A stretch of 38,322 nt of DNA from a virus. Of the stretch, positions 27,648-35,899 are shown in pieces. The stretch is taken from the IMG/VR virus record IMGVR_UViG_3300013102_000777, positions 1 through 38,322 of that record, one strand, 5' to 3'. Both the position numbers and the translations under genes were made by a program. Within the stretch, counting starts at the first letter, position 1. Each line of letters opens with the position of its first letter. The notes beneath the pieces are model-generated. The model was given only the letters and a program-made list of their open reading frames with translations. It searched no databases and had not been told where the DNA came from.

Positions 27648-30302
27648 ATGACTAGTGATTTGCGCGTTGCGTTGCGCATCCAGGCCCATGCCGGTGATAG
27701 CCGCCGTGAGATTGGTCAGCTAAATCGCGACCTGCACAAAGCGGGCAAGGAAGGCGCCAAGACGTTGACTACCGAGGCTGGCAATGCCGGTACGGCGCTC
27801 ACCCAGGCAGGCCGCGAGGGCGCCGCAACTTACAAGATCATCCGTCAGGCCATGCGCGAAGCGGCGACGGAGGGTAACGGCGTCTTCCGCCAGGGGGTTC
27901 GGGCCTCCTACAGTGACCTCCGCGAGGTCGGCCAGGCGGGCGCGGCAAGCTACAAGATCATTCGCCAGGCGATGCGTGAGGCCGCCACCCAAGGCAACAG
28001 CGTCTTTCGTCAGGGCGTTGCGCAAGCCGCAGCTGAGCTTAAGCACCTCGGCGACGTCGGCAAGGCGGCTGGGCAGACCACCAAGTCCGAGCTGGCCAAG
28101 GCCGCGCGCGAAGGCGCTGACCCGCTGCGCCAGTCCGTGGACCGGACGGAAACGAGCCTACGCCGCATGGTGCAGAGCGGTAGCACGCAACTACGGATGC
28201 TCAAGAGCATTGCCGCGAGCGTGCGCGAGGAATTTAACCGTATCAGGGCGCTGGGCACCTCAGCTCAAGGGCAACTGGCGGGCCTAGGCGTGGGCATCGG
28301 TGTCGCGTCTGGCCTGACCGGCAGTGCCAAGCTGGATCGTCAATTGATCCGCACGCAGCAAACAGCGGGTATGTCCTATGAGCAGCGCGACGAGTGGCGC
28401 GGCGAGCAGTGGCGGCTGGCCAAGACCTACGGCGTGGACCGTGAGCAGGTCCAGACCGGCTTCGATACGCTCATCGCCAGCGGTCTGTCCTATGACAAGG
28501 CCAAGGCGAGTTCCGAGGCCATCGCTCAGGCAACGGCCGTGACCGGTGCGGACTCCGGGATCTTGGCCAAGGCCCTGGTGACCGGCGCCAGTGCCTTCGA
28601 CATCGATCTGTCAAAGCCCAATGCAGCCGTGGACATCCTGCAAAAGATGATCGTCGCGGGCCGCTTGGGTAACGCCGAACTGAAGAACCTGTCGAGCATT
28701 TTCCCGAAGGTGGGCCAGGACGCGAAGTCGGCCGGCATGAGCATGGCCCAGTCGCTGTCCTTCGTGGAGACCTTGTCGCTGATCGAGCTGGAGCCAGATC
28801 GCCTGGGCACCCTCGCGCAATCCACGCTGCGAGCCTTCAACAATGGCAACTACCGTAAGGAAGTCACCAATGCTACGGGCGTTCAATTCTTCAACAAAGA
28901 TAAGAGTGTCCGAAATACTCAAGACGTTTTTGTCGATCTGCAACGCAAATACAAGGGACTTAAAAGCGATCAAGCCCGTGCCCGCTTTATGGATGTCGTC
29001 TTCGGCAAGATGGACCAAGACACTCAGAAAGGCGTTAAAGCTTTCCTGACGGGTGATCGTCTAGAGAAGTTCGCGAAGAGTACGGGCGACATCAATAACG
29101 CTAAAGGCGTGATTGAAAAGGATCTGGCCGATAACGTTTCCAGCGCCACCGGCACGGCGGGCCGTATGAAAGCCACCCTCGGCGAGGCCATTGACCGCAT
29201 GGCCGGCCCGCTGAACAAGGGCTTTGCCGATTTCGGTAGCTACCTGCTCGATGACTTGAAGCTCTCTGGCGACCAACTGTTAGGCGGCGGCATCGCCACA
29301 GGCGTCGGCGGCTATCTTGCAGGTCGTGGATTGAAGGCGGGAGGCGGCGCACTACTGAACAAGTTCCTCGGCGGACCAGAGACACTTAAGAAAATTGCCG
29401 TGGGTAAAGTGCTGGAAGAGGCAGCGGGTGTTACCTCTGTCTTTGTTACTAACTGGCCAGCTCCAGGTACACCATCGGTCAATTTGCCAGACACTCCAGC
29501 CGCCACTAAGAACGGCGGCAGTGGCGTTGGGGTATTGCCCATCGGATTACTCACTATTGCAGCGGCCTCAACTCAACTGGGCGGCTCCAGCGAAAACACC
29601 GATGAGGGTCGCCTACGCGCGGCCGAGCAATCCAAGCTACTGACGCCCGACCAGCGCACCTATTACAGCGCCTTTTATCGCAACCGGATGAGCCTGGCAC
29701 AAGCCAATCCCGATGCCACGGATGCCTGGGTCTCCGACCAGTCGCAGCGGCTCACCCAGCAGCAAACGGGTCTGACCCCCCAGGGCGTGGCCATCACCCG
29801 TGCGCAGGCATGGGCACAGCACGTGGCCACAGCCGGCCTTACCCAGCCCGCTCAAGGTCTGACCCTGCTCCAGAGGGCTCAGCCAGGCAGAAGCGCGGTG
29901 GGCGTGGCGCCCATCACGGCGAGCGAACAGCCGGGCTCTGGCCCTCAGCGGTGGGCATCGAGCACCGCCGCGCGCGCGGCTGTGACTGCCCAAAGCGAGT
30001 CCAGCCCCGAAGCGTCCACTCGCAATGCTGCGCGAGCGCCTGCTGATCGGACACCCACCGCCCAGTGGGCACTGGGTTTGGCCAGACGCCTCGATCCTAC
30101 TGCCGCCAGCCCAGCAGCGCTCGCGCCTCAGGGCCAAGGCCAACTGACGGTTGATGCCCTAGCAGAAGCGTTGCGCCAACACGTCGCCCAGCTCCAAGCC
30201 CTGGTCGGCAGACCCCTGGTTGTCGAGATCCGTAGCGACAGTGACCACATTTATGCCGACGTCGAGCGACGGGTCGGCATCGAAGCGAGGCGCGGCCGAT
30301 GA
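27648..30302 (+). CDS. Tail tape measure protein
   Basis: An 884-residue protein that sets tail length and is ejected ahead of DNA. The N-terminal 170 residues are a charged helical repeat region. Residues 200-480 carry the TP901-type tape measure core (DTLIASGLSYDKAKASSEAI, LSSIFPKVGQDAKSAGMSMA). A Gly-rich hydrophobic stretch lies near residues 540-570, and the C-terminal third is Ala/Gln/Pro-rich. The size implies a moderately long contractile tail. The start ATG 27648 follows a minus-strand cargo gene; no good ribosome-binding site is seen close by. The end overlaps gene N. Confidence 0.9.
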   Translation: MTSDLRVALRIQAHAGDSRREIGQLNRDLHKAGKEGAKTLTTEAGNAGTALTQAGREGAATYKIIRQAMREAATEGNGVFRQGVRASYSDLREVGQAGAASYKIIRQAMREAATQGNSVFRQGVAQAAAELKHLGDVGKAAGQTTKSELAKAAREGADPLRQSVDRTETSLRRMVQSGSTQLRMLKSIAASVREEFNRIRALGTSAQGQLAGLGVGIGVASGLTGSAKLDRQLIRTQQTAGMSYEQRDEWRGEQWRLAKTYGVDREQVQTGFDTLIASGLSYDKAKASSEAIAQATAVTGADSGILAKALVTGASAFDIDLSKPNAAVDILQKMIVAGRLGNAELKNLSSIFPKVGQDAKSAGMSMAQSLSFVETLSLIELEPDRLGTLAQSTLRAFNNGNYRKEVTNATGVQFFNKDKSVRNTQDVFVDLQRKYKGLKSDQARARFMDVVFGKMDQDTQKGVKAFLTGDRLEKFAKSTGDINNAKGVIEKDLADNVSSATGTAGRMKATLGEAIDRMAGPLNKGFADFGSYLLDDLKLSGDQLLGGGIATGVGGYLAGRGLKAGGGALLNKFLGGPETLKKIAVGKVLEEAAGVTSVFVTNWPAPGTPSVNLPDTPAATKNGGSGVGVLPIGLLTIAAASTQLGGSSENTDEGRLRAAEQSKLLTPDQRTYYSAFYRNRMSLAQANPDATDAWVSDQSQRLTQQQTGLTPQGVAITRAQAWAQHVATAGLTQPAQGLTLLQRAQPGRSAVGVAPITASEQPGSGPQRWASSTAARAAVTAQSESSPEASTRNAARAPADRTPTAQWALGLARRLDPTAASPAALAPQGQGQLTVDALAEALRQHVAQLQALVGRPLVVEIRSDSDHIYADVERRVGIEARRGR
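27810..28049 (+). repeat. Tandem 40-residue (120-bp) repeat in the tape measure gene
   Basis: Residues 55-94 and 95-134 are near copies, sharing YKIIRQAMREAAT and VFRQGV at the same spacing. A degenerate third unit follows (residues 135-174, ending in REGADPLRQSV). Tape measure proteins often change length by such in-frame repeats. Confidence 0.75.
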
Positions 30303-31771
30303 GCTGGAGCGAAACCCTACTGGATGCCTCTTTCCGAGGCGTACCGCTGCAAGTCATGGCCGAGAACTTGACTGGCCAGCGGGCTCTTGCCCAGCACGGC
30401 GTGCCCTATCGCGACGGCGATGACGTGGAAGACCTCGGCCGGACGGCGCGGCTCTTTGCCATGACCGTCGTCCTCTTTGGTCCTAACTACGAGATCGCTC
30501 TGCAGAACCTCCTGGCCGCCCTGGATACGCGTGGCCCTGGTGAGCTGATCCACCCCATCTATGGCCGACTCGACGTCGTCACCCAGCAATGGAAGGTTGA
30601 CCATTCGGCTGAGCGACCCGATTACGCCGAGGTCGCCCTGCAATTCCTGGAGCGCTCCGCCTCCGAGCCCTTCTTCGCTCGTCAGTTCGAGTTCGTAGAC
30701 GTTGGGGTATTGACCGAAGAGGATGCCTGGCGCTGGCAGGATGGCCTTTTGGATCTGCTTGGCCAAGTCGATGCCTTGGTGGCGTTGGTCCAGCAGTGGA
30801 TCGGTGGTGGGTGGGTCGGGCTGCTGGAGAATTTGCTGGGCCTGCCGGGTATCGGGCTGCGTCTAATGCAACTGCGCAGCCAGATCCTCGGCATCGTCTC
30901 GGGCCTGGCGAGCCTGCTGGGCAAGACGGCGGGGGCTCAATTCGATCCGCTGCTGGACCTGCAACGTACCCCCACCGAGATCCGCGCCGCCATCTCGGCT
31001 CATACCGATCCGGCAACATTGGACGGGGCCAGCACCAGTGCCTTTGCCATCGGGACGTCGACGACAGCCATGGACACCAGCGCTACCGGTACGGTGATCG
31101 AGGCGTCTAGCGTAACCCTGAGCCTCATCACCCAGCGGCTGCTCGCCCAAGATAATCTCTTGCTCACTCTGCCCGGCGCAGAAGCCATAGAAGCTCAGCC
31201 CGCCCGTACCGGCACAGCCGTCCTGGCCGCTGCTCGGTTGGGTTTGGCACCTACCGCCGAGATGCTGGCCAATGTCCCCGAAGGTGGCTTGATCGTCGGC
31301 AGTGATACCCTATTGCCGCCTGCGTCGGCAGTAGCCTGGAACCTGGTGTTGCTCATCGTCACCGAGGAAGCATTGGCCCAGGCCTCGGCGGTCATTGCGG
31401 TACTGGATACGCAGCGCCAAACGCCGACGCTCACCCCTGAGCAATTAGAGGGTTTGGTGGATAGCACCCGCGCCCTGACTCAGGCCGCTATCGTGCTCCA
31501 TCGTCGACTCCTTGGTGTGGAAGAGGCCCTGCGCATCATCGAGCCGCTGAGGGCCATCGCCGGCATCGTTCAAGCCGCTGCTCGCCAGGTTCTGCTGCTG
31601 CGTCCTCCGTTGATCCAGCGCACTGTGGGCAGCGAAACCAATCTGCGGCTGCTGGCCCACCGATGGTACGGCAACCATAGCCGCGCCCTGGAGCTGCTGC
31701 GCCTTAACCCGCGTCTGCGGTCGCCGCAAACCATCGCGGCTGGAGAGGTCTTACGTGCCTACGCCCAATGA
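30299..31771 (+). CDS. N: DNA circularisation/tail hub protein (Mu N-like)
   Basis: A 490-residue Mu N family protein. The N-terminal domain (residues 5-130) has LLDASFRGVPLQVMAENLTG, RDGDDVEDLGRTARLF and GPGELIHPIYG, which are typical of the DNA-circulation N domain found in virion hub proteins of Mu-like phages. The long helical middle ends in a LysM-like C-terminus (LLAHRWYGNHSRALELLRLN). It is injected or hub-located in the tail. Start overlaps the tape measure stop. Confidence 0.87.
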   Translation: MSWSETLLDASFRGVPLQVMAENLTGQRALAQHGVPYRDGDDVEDLGRTARLFAMTVVLFGPNYEIALQNLLAALDTRGPGELIHPIYGRLDVVTQQWKVDHSAERPDYAEVALQFLERSASEPFFARQFEFVDVGVLTEEDAWRWQDGLLDLLGQVDALVALVQQWIGGGWVGLLENLLGLPGIGLRLMQLRSQILGIVSGLASLLGKTAGAQFDPLLDLQRTPTEIRAAISAHTDPATLDGASTSAFAIGTSTTAMDTSATGTVIEASSVTLSLITQRLLAQDNLLLTLPGAEAIEAQPARTGTAVLAAARLGLAPTAEMLANVPEGGLIVGSDTLLPPASAVAWNLVLLIVTEEALAQASAVIAVLDTQRQTPTLTPEQLEGLVDSTRALTQAAIVLHRRLLGVEEALRIIEPLRAIAGIVQAAARQVLLLRPPLIQRTVGSETNLRLLAHRWYGNHSRALELLRLNPRLRSPQTIAAGEVLRAYAQ

Positions 31772-32879
31772 GACCCTAGAACAGATCCGCCTGGCCATCG
31801 GCAACCATGCGCACGAGTTGTGGGACGGCTGGTCAGTGGAAAGCGACCTGCTGACCCCTGCTGATGCCTTCCACCTTGAGCTGTTCACCCGCGACACCGT
31901 GGCGCTCCCGGCGCAATTGCAAGAGGGATCGCCTTGCACCCTGAGCCTGGGAAATGATCGCGTGCTGACGGGCGTGGTGGATGAGGTGGAGCTAGACGTT
32001 TCCCGCCAAGGCCGCACCATTCGTATCAATGGCCGGGACCGCGCGGCTGTCCTGGTGGACTGCTCGACGCCCTTTGTAGCCATGCGCGAAGCGAGCCTTG
32101 CGGACATCGTCGAGCAGGTGGTCAAGCCGCTGGGTATCAGTCAGATCGAGATACGGGCCGACAAGGCCGCGACGCGCCGGCGCATCCAGATCGAGCCGGG
32201 CCAAAGTGCCTGGGAGGCGCTGCTGCAAGTTGCCGAGGCCAATGGGCTATGGCCGTGGATGGAGCCAGACGGCAGGCTCGTGGTGGGTGGCCCGGATTAC
32301 ACCGCAACACCCGTCGCCACGTTGATCCTGCACGAGGACGGCCAGGGCAACAACGTAGAACGTCTTTCCCTGCGCCGCTCGATGCCTGGCCGTTACAGTC
32401 AGGTCACCGTGCTGGGCCAGCACGGCCAGTTCGATGGCGACGGTTATGACACCACGCGCGCTCAGCTACGCACCATCGTCCAGGACACCGCCCTGGCCCA
32501 GCGGGGCATCTTCCGGCCAAAAGTGGTGGTCGATACGGCGTGCGAGAATCAGGACATGAGCCAGGCGCGCGCCCGCAAGCTGCTCGCCGATAGCCGCCTG
32601 GAAGGCCTGGAGATTCGCGCCGTGGTTAAGGGGTATCGCGCAGGCAATGGCGCGGTGTGGACGCCGGGTCAACGGGTCATCGTCCGTAGCGAGCCGCACG
32701 GACTGGATGGCACCTACTTCCTCATGGCGCGCTCGTTGCGCCTTACCCGTCGTGAGGGGGCTACCTGTGAGCTACGGCTGCGAGAAGACAAGACCTGGGT
32801 GCTCGATGGCAACAAGCTCAAGAAGAAGCGCAAGACCGATCCCAATGCCGACTTCATCAAGGAGCTACACGCGCTATGA
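31755..32879 (+). CDS. P: Baseplate hub protein (Mu P/gp44, late-control D type)
   Basis: A 374-residue hub protein of the gpD/gp27 type that caps the tube and holds the spike. The family motifs are visible: GRTIRINGRDRAAVLVDCST, SAWEALLQVAEANGLWPWME and the final RLTRREGATCELRLRED. GTG 31755 is within the end of N. The Arg/Lys-rich stretch LKKKRKTDPN near the end is common in the family. Confidence 0.9.
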   Translation: MPTPNETLEQIRLAIGNHAHELWDGWSVESDLLTPADAFHLELFTRDTVALPAQLQEGSPCTLSLGNDRVLTGVVDEVELDVSRQGRTIRINGRDRAAVLVDCSTPFVAMREASLADIVEQVVKPLGISQIEIRADKAATRRRIQIEPGQSAWEALLQVAEANGLWPWMEPDGRLVVGGPDYTATPVATLILHEDGQGNNVERLSLRRSMPGRYSQVTVLGQHGQFDGDGYDTTRAQLRTIVQDTALAQRGIFRPKVVVDTACENQDMSQARARKLLADSRLEGLEIRAVVKGYRAGNGAVWTPGQRVIVRSEPHGLDGTYFLMARSLRLTRREGATCELRLREDKTWVLDGNKLKKKRKTDPNADFIKELHAL

Positions 32880-33400
32880 GTCTGCTTAACACGATGCGTC
32901 ATCAAGCGGACCGCGCTGGTCGTGGCATACGCCAGGCCTTCCGGGCTATTGCGGCGCGTAACAACCACTCCGGCGCTCAGATTGGAGTGGAAATGGAGGG
33001 CCTAGCCGGTGAGCGCGTCAGCGGGGAGCTGATGCAGCACTACGGCTTTACTTCGGCACCCCTGGCCGGGGCGGAGTTCGTCGTGCTGCCCCTGGGCGGA
33101 AGCACCAAGCACTCGGTGGTCGTGGCCACCGCCGATGGCCGGTATCGACTGCCGTTAGTGGACGGCGAGGTAGCGCTCTATACCGACGAGGGCGACTGTA
33201 TCCACCTCAAGCGGGGGCGCTTGATTGAGGTCGTGACCGATACCCTAGTGGTCCGGGCCAAGACCAAGGTGCTGCTGGATACCCCTTTAGTGGAAGCCAC
33301 CGGTGACATCCAAGATAAGGTACGTGCCATGCAAGCCGACCGCGAGCTGTACAACTCTCACGTGCATGGCTCTGGACCTAAAGCCACTCCACAGCAGTAA
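32876..33400 (+). CDS. Baseplate spike protein (Mu gp45, gpV-like)
   Basis: A 174-residue membrane-piercing spike. An OB-like region (MQHYGFTSAPLAGAEFVVLP) is followed by beta-helix repeats (VVTDTLVVRAKTKVLLDTPL) and a tip with His162 and His164 in SHVHGSG. In Mu gp45 and P2 gpV such His residues hold an iron ion at the apex. Overlaps the hub gene by 4 bases. Confidence 0.92.
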   Translation: MSLLNTMRHQADRAGRGIRQAFRAIAARNNHSGAQIGVEMEGLAGERVSGELMQHYGFTSAPLAGAEFVVLPLGGSTKHSVVVATADGRYRLPLVDGEVALYTDEGDCIHLKRGRLIEVVTDTLVVRAKTKVLLDTPLVEATGDIQDKVRAMQADRELYNSHVHGSGPKATPQQ

Positions 33401-33450
33401 ATTTGCAGCTACTATCAAGGTTCTAGTGATGGTTTATCAAGGAGACAGCC

Positions 33451-33858
33451 ATGGCTCAATACGCGATCGCTTTCGATTTGGACACAGCTGCAATGGCGGC
33501 CAATGGAGTGTCGGCTGCCGGGAAAACTCGGATCTACCAGACTGAAATCCCGCAGGCTTTGTCTAGCTGTGGCTTTACCGCACACCCTCAAGGTTCTCTG
33601 TACCATACTGAGAGCGAGCAAGATCCAATTACGGCCCTTATGAAGCTCCAGGGCGCCCTTAAAACCCTTGCACCCAGCTTCTGCGTTTACGTTAAGCGAG
33701 TTCATGTCTTCCGTATGGAAGAATGGAGCGATGTCACAAGCCTCATCGCAGAGCGTCCGGTCCGCGCAGCGGGGTCTCCAGATGCAGAAGAAGAAATTGC
33801 CGAGCAGGAGGACATGCAGCTGGCATCTAGCGCCTACTTTGCGAGTATCAATTCTTAA
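33451..33858 (+). CDS. vapD: VapD-family protein (Cas2-like fold endoribonuclease family), cargo gene
   Basis: A 135-residue protein whose first 95 residues match VapD: QYAIAFDLDTAAMAA at the start, LSSCGFTAHPQGSLYHTESE in the middle and VHVFRMEEWSDVTSLI at the end. VapD of Haemophilus and Helicobacter has a Cas2-like ferredoxin fold and cuts RNA, in some cases as a toxin. The extra 40-residue acidic tail (AEEEIAEQEDMQLASSAYFA) is unusual. It has its own good ribosome-binding site (AAGGAG), sits between spike and baseplate genes where no assembly gene is expected, and its stop overlaps operator C. Probable moron. Confidence 0.8.
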   Translation: MAQYAIAFDLDTAAMAANGVSAAGKTRIYQTEIPQALSSCGFTAHPQGSLYHTESEQDPITALMKLQGALKTLAPSFCVYVKRVHVFRMEEWSDVTSLIAERPVRAAGSPDAEEEIAEQEDMQLASSAYFASINS

Positions 33859-33873
33859 GCGCTTAAGAAACTC
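33854..33873 (+). promoter_or_regulatory. Late operator C (Mor/C-type dyad), baseplate and fibre block
   Basis: CTTAA-GCGC-TTAAG is followed by AAACTC, as at 9997 and 20612. TATTTT at 33885-33890 is a good -10 candidate and no -35 is present. Transcription would start at about 33897, next to the first codon of gp46. By analogy with Mu PP, this serves the distal tail genes. Confidence 0.78.
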
Positions 33874-33897
33874 TCTCTAGCTGCTATTTTACCCACC

Positions 33898-33920
33898 ATG
33901 CCTGCTATGGACGCAGGCAT
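33898..33920 (+). other. 8-bp hairpin at the gp46 start
   Basis: ATGCCTGC 33898-33905 and GCAGGCAT 33913-33920 pair perfectly around a 7-base loop TATGGAC. The first in-frame ATG is in the 5' arm and the second (33907) is in the loop. Together with the promoter position this implies a leaderless or nearly leaderless message. Confidence 0.55.
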
Positions 33921-34257
33921 AGACCCCACCTCAGGCGACTTGACCGGCGAGCGCATCGACTCGCTGGCCAATGCCATCTATCTCCGACTAATGATCCCGC
34001 TGGGCAGCTATTGGGCTGACGCCACGCTGGGATCGCTGCTCTACACCCTGCGCCGTGAAAAAGATCGCCCCCGCGTTGGTCGCCTGGCCGAACAGTACGC
34101 GCGGGACGCCCTCAAGCCGTTGCTGGATGACGGCCGCGCCCTCGCTATCGAAATCGCCTACGAGCAGCTGCACGACGGCTGGCTGCGGCTTGTGATCGAA
34201 GCGACTCAGGCGGATGGCCAGGCGCGGACCTTCCAGCACAATGTCAGGGTGATCTGA
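33898..34257 (+). CDS. Baseplate wedge protein (Mu gp46, gp25/W-like)
   Basis: A 119-residue gp46-family baseplate protein (LANAIYLRLMIPLGSYWADA, then LLYTLRREKDRPRVGRLAEQ), related in role to T4 gp25 and P2 W, which link the baseplate to sheath initiation. There is no Shine-Dalgarno upstream of ATG 33898 or of the in-frame ATG 33907; the conserved part would be intact with either. The predicted transcription start lies at the first codon. Confidence 0.88.
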   Translation: MPAMDAGIDPTSGDLTGERIDSLANAIYLRLMIPLGSYWADATLGSLLYTLRREKDRPRVGRLAEQYARDALKPLLDDGRALAIEIAYEQLHDGWLRLVIEATQADGQARTFQHNVRVI

Positions 34258-35327
34258 TGGCCTTCACACCGCCCAGTTACGAGACTATTCGCGACGGCAT
34301 CCTGCGTGACATTCGCAGCCAGTTGCCGGACGCCGACATCGGCAGCGACTCGGACAACTTCATCCGTAGCGCCGCTGTGGCCGCTGCTATCGAGGGCCTG
34401 TATCAGCATCAAGCCTGGATCTACCGGCAGATTTTTCCGGACACCTCGGACGAGAACGAGCTGCTGCACCATGCGGCGAACCGAGGGCTTCAGCAAAAGG
34501 CTGCTGTCGCCGCGACTGGCACCGTGACTATCACTGGCACCCAGGGCATAACCCTCCCGCTGAGCGCAACCCTCAAGCATGTGGCTAGCGCGACTGTTCT
34601 CGTGTCGACGGCGGCGGTGACCATCGATGTGTCCGGCACGGGGCTGGTGCCGGTCATTGCCCAGACCACAGGCGTGGCTATGAACGCACTTGCTGGTGCG
34701 GTGCTTGTGACCAGCCCGCCGCTGGGTATAGATGCCATGGCGAGCCTGAGCACTGCGACCACTGGCGGGTCGGACATCGAGAGTCCAGCCGCACTGCTAG
34801 TGCGCCTGCTCGAACTCCTTCGCAACCCTCCGGCCGGGGGCGCTAGCTACGACTACAAACGTTGGGCGAAAGAGGTTGACGGTGTAGCCGATGCAACAGT
34901 GCTACCAAAGCGGCGCGGACCCGACACTGTAGACGTGGTGATCACTGGCGCCAACGGTGCGCCATCTGACCAAGTCATTGCCGCCTGTGCTGCCTACATC
35001 GACAACTTACGGCCCGCGACCGCTGAGGTCTTTGTCTATGCGCCGCTCATTCGCACCGTCAATGCGACCGCCAACATCGAGTTAGCGAGTGGTTACACGT
35101 TGGCCGATGTGCAGAAGGCCGCTCAGACCGCCTATAGCGAAGAGCTAAGCTCGCTCGCACCTGGTGCGCTACTCAAGCGCAGCCGGATTGGCACTGTGCT
35201 GGGCAACCTGGCTGGCGTAGCGGACTACAGCGTCTTGACGCCCACCGGCAATGTCGCGGCGACCGATGTCCCCGGCGCCGTTGGGTGGATTAGGCCTGGC
35301 ACCTTAACGCTCGGACTGATGTCGTGA
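34257..35327 (+). CDS. Baseplate J-like protein (Mu gp47)
   Basis: A 356-residue gp47/J-family protein forming the wedge arms of the baseplate. Recognisable parts are the start (YETIRDGILRDIRSQLPDAD), a beta-rich middle (GTVTITGTQGITLPLSATLK) and the conserved ASYDYKRWAKEVDGVADATV. Shares one base with the gp46 stop and overlaps gp48. Confidence 0.92.
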   Translation: MAFTPPSYETIRDGILRDIRSQLPDADIGSDSDNFIRSAAVAAAIEGLYQHQAWIYRQIFPDTSDENELLHHAANRGLQQKAAVAATGTVTITGTQGITLPLSATLKHVASATVLVSTAAVTIDVSGTGLVPVIAQTTGVAMNALAGAVLVTSPPLGIDAMASLSTATTGGSDIESPAALLVRLLELLRNPPAGGASYDYKRWAKEVDGVADATVLPKRRGPDTVDVVITGANGAPSDQVIAACAAYIDNLRPATAEVFVYAPLIRTVNATANIELASGYTLADVQKAAQTAYSEELSSLAPGALLKRSRIGTVLGNLAGVADYSVLTPTGNVAATDVPGAVGWIRPGTLTLGLMS

Positions 35328-35899
35328 GTAGCCTCGCTACTCAGCTTCGTCTGCTACTCCCGCCCGTGGCCTATGACGGTGCTGGACCGCTGCTGGCTTC
35401 ACTGCTCGGCGCCGAAGGTACAGCGCTTGATAGTGCGCAGAACAACGGTGACCACCTCTATGAACAGGTCTGGCCCGACTCCGGCGCCGCTTTGGCGGAG
35501 TGGGAGCGCGTGCTGGGGTTACCGGACCCCTGCGTGGTCTCGGAGGAGCTGACCGTTCGCCAGCGCATCGCTGCTGTCATGGCCAAGCTGCGTGGCCTAG
35601 GGGGCCAGTCTCGCGCCTTCTTTATCCAGCTCGCCGCTAGCCTTGGTTACGCCATCACCATCACCGAATTCCGACCCGCGCGGGCCGGCGTTGCGGTGGC
35701 CGGCGACGCCATTCACGGCGACGGCTGGACCTCTGCCTGGATGATCAACGCCCAGGCCGTGAACGTCTTCGTTGCTCAGGCGGGTAGCGCGGCGGCAGGC
35801 GAAGCGCTGGCCGTTTGGGGAAACAAGTCTTTGGAGTGCCGGCTCAGCGCTATGCAGCCGGCTCATACCACCCTTATTTTCGGCTATGGAGCCACGTAA
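35324..35899 (+). CDS. Baseplate protein (Mu gp48, DUF2313)
   Basis: A 191-residue DUF2313 protein. The pattern QVWPDSGAALAEWERVLGLP is followed by RQRIAAVMAKLRGLGGQSRA, LAASLGYAITITEF and a C-terminal MQPAHTTLIFGYG, all usual for the gp48 family (P2 I-like tail fibre attachment). GTG 35324 overlaps gp47, and the stop overlaps the tail fibre start (TAATG). Confidence 0.9.
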   Translation: MSSLATQLRLLLPPVAYDGAGPLLASLLGAEGTALDSAQNNGDHLYEQVWPDSGAALAEWERVLGLPDPCVVSEELTVRQRIAAVMAKLRGLGGQSRAFFIQLAASLGYAITITEFRPARAGVAVAGDAIHGDGWTSAWMINAQAVNVFVAQAGSAAAGEALAVWGNKSLECRLSAMQPAHTTLIFGYGAT

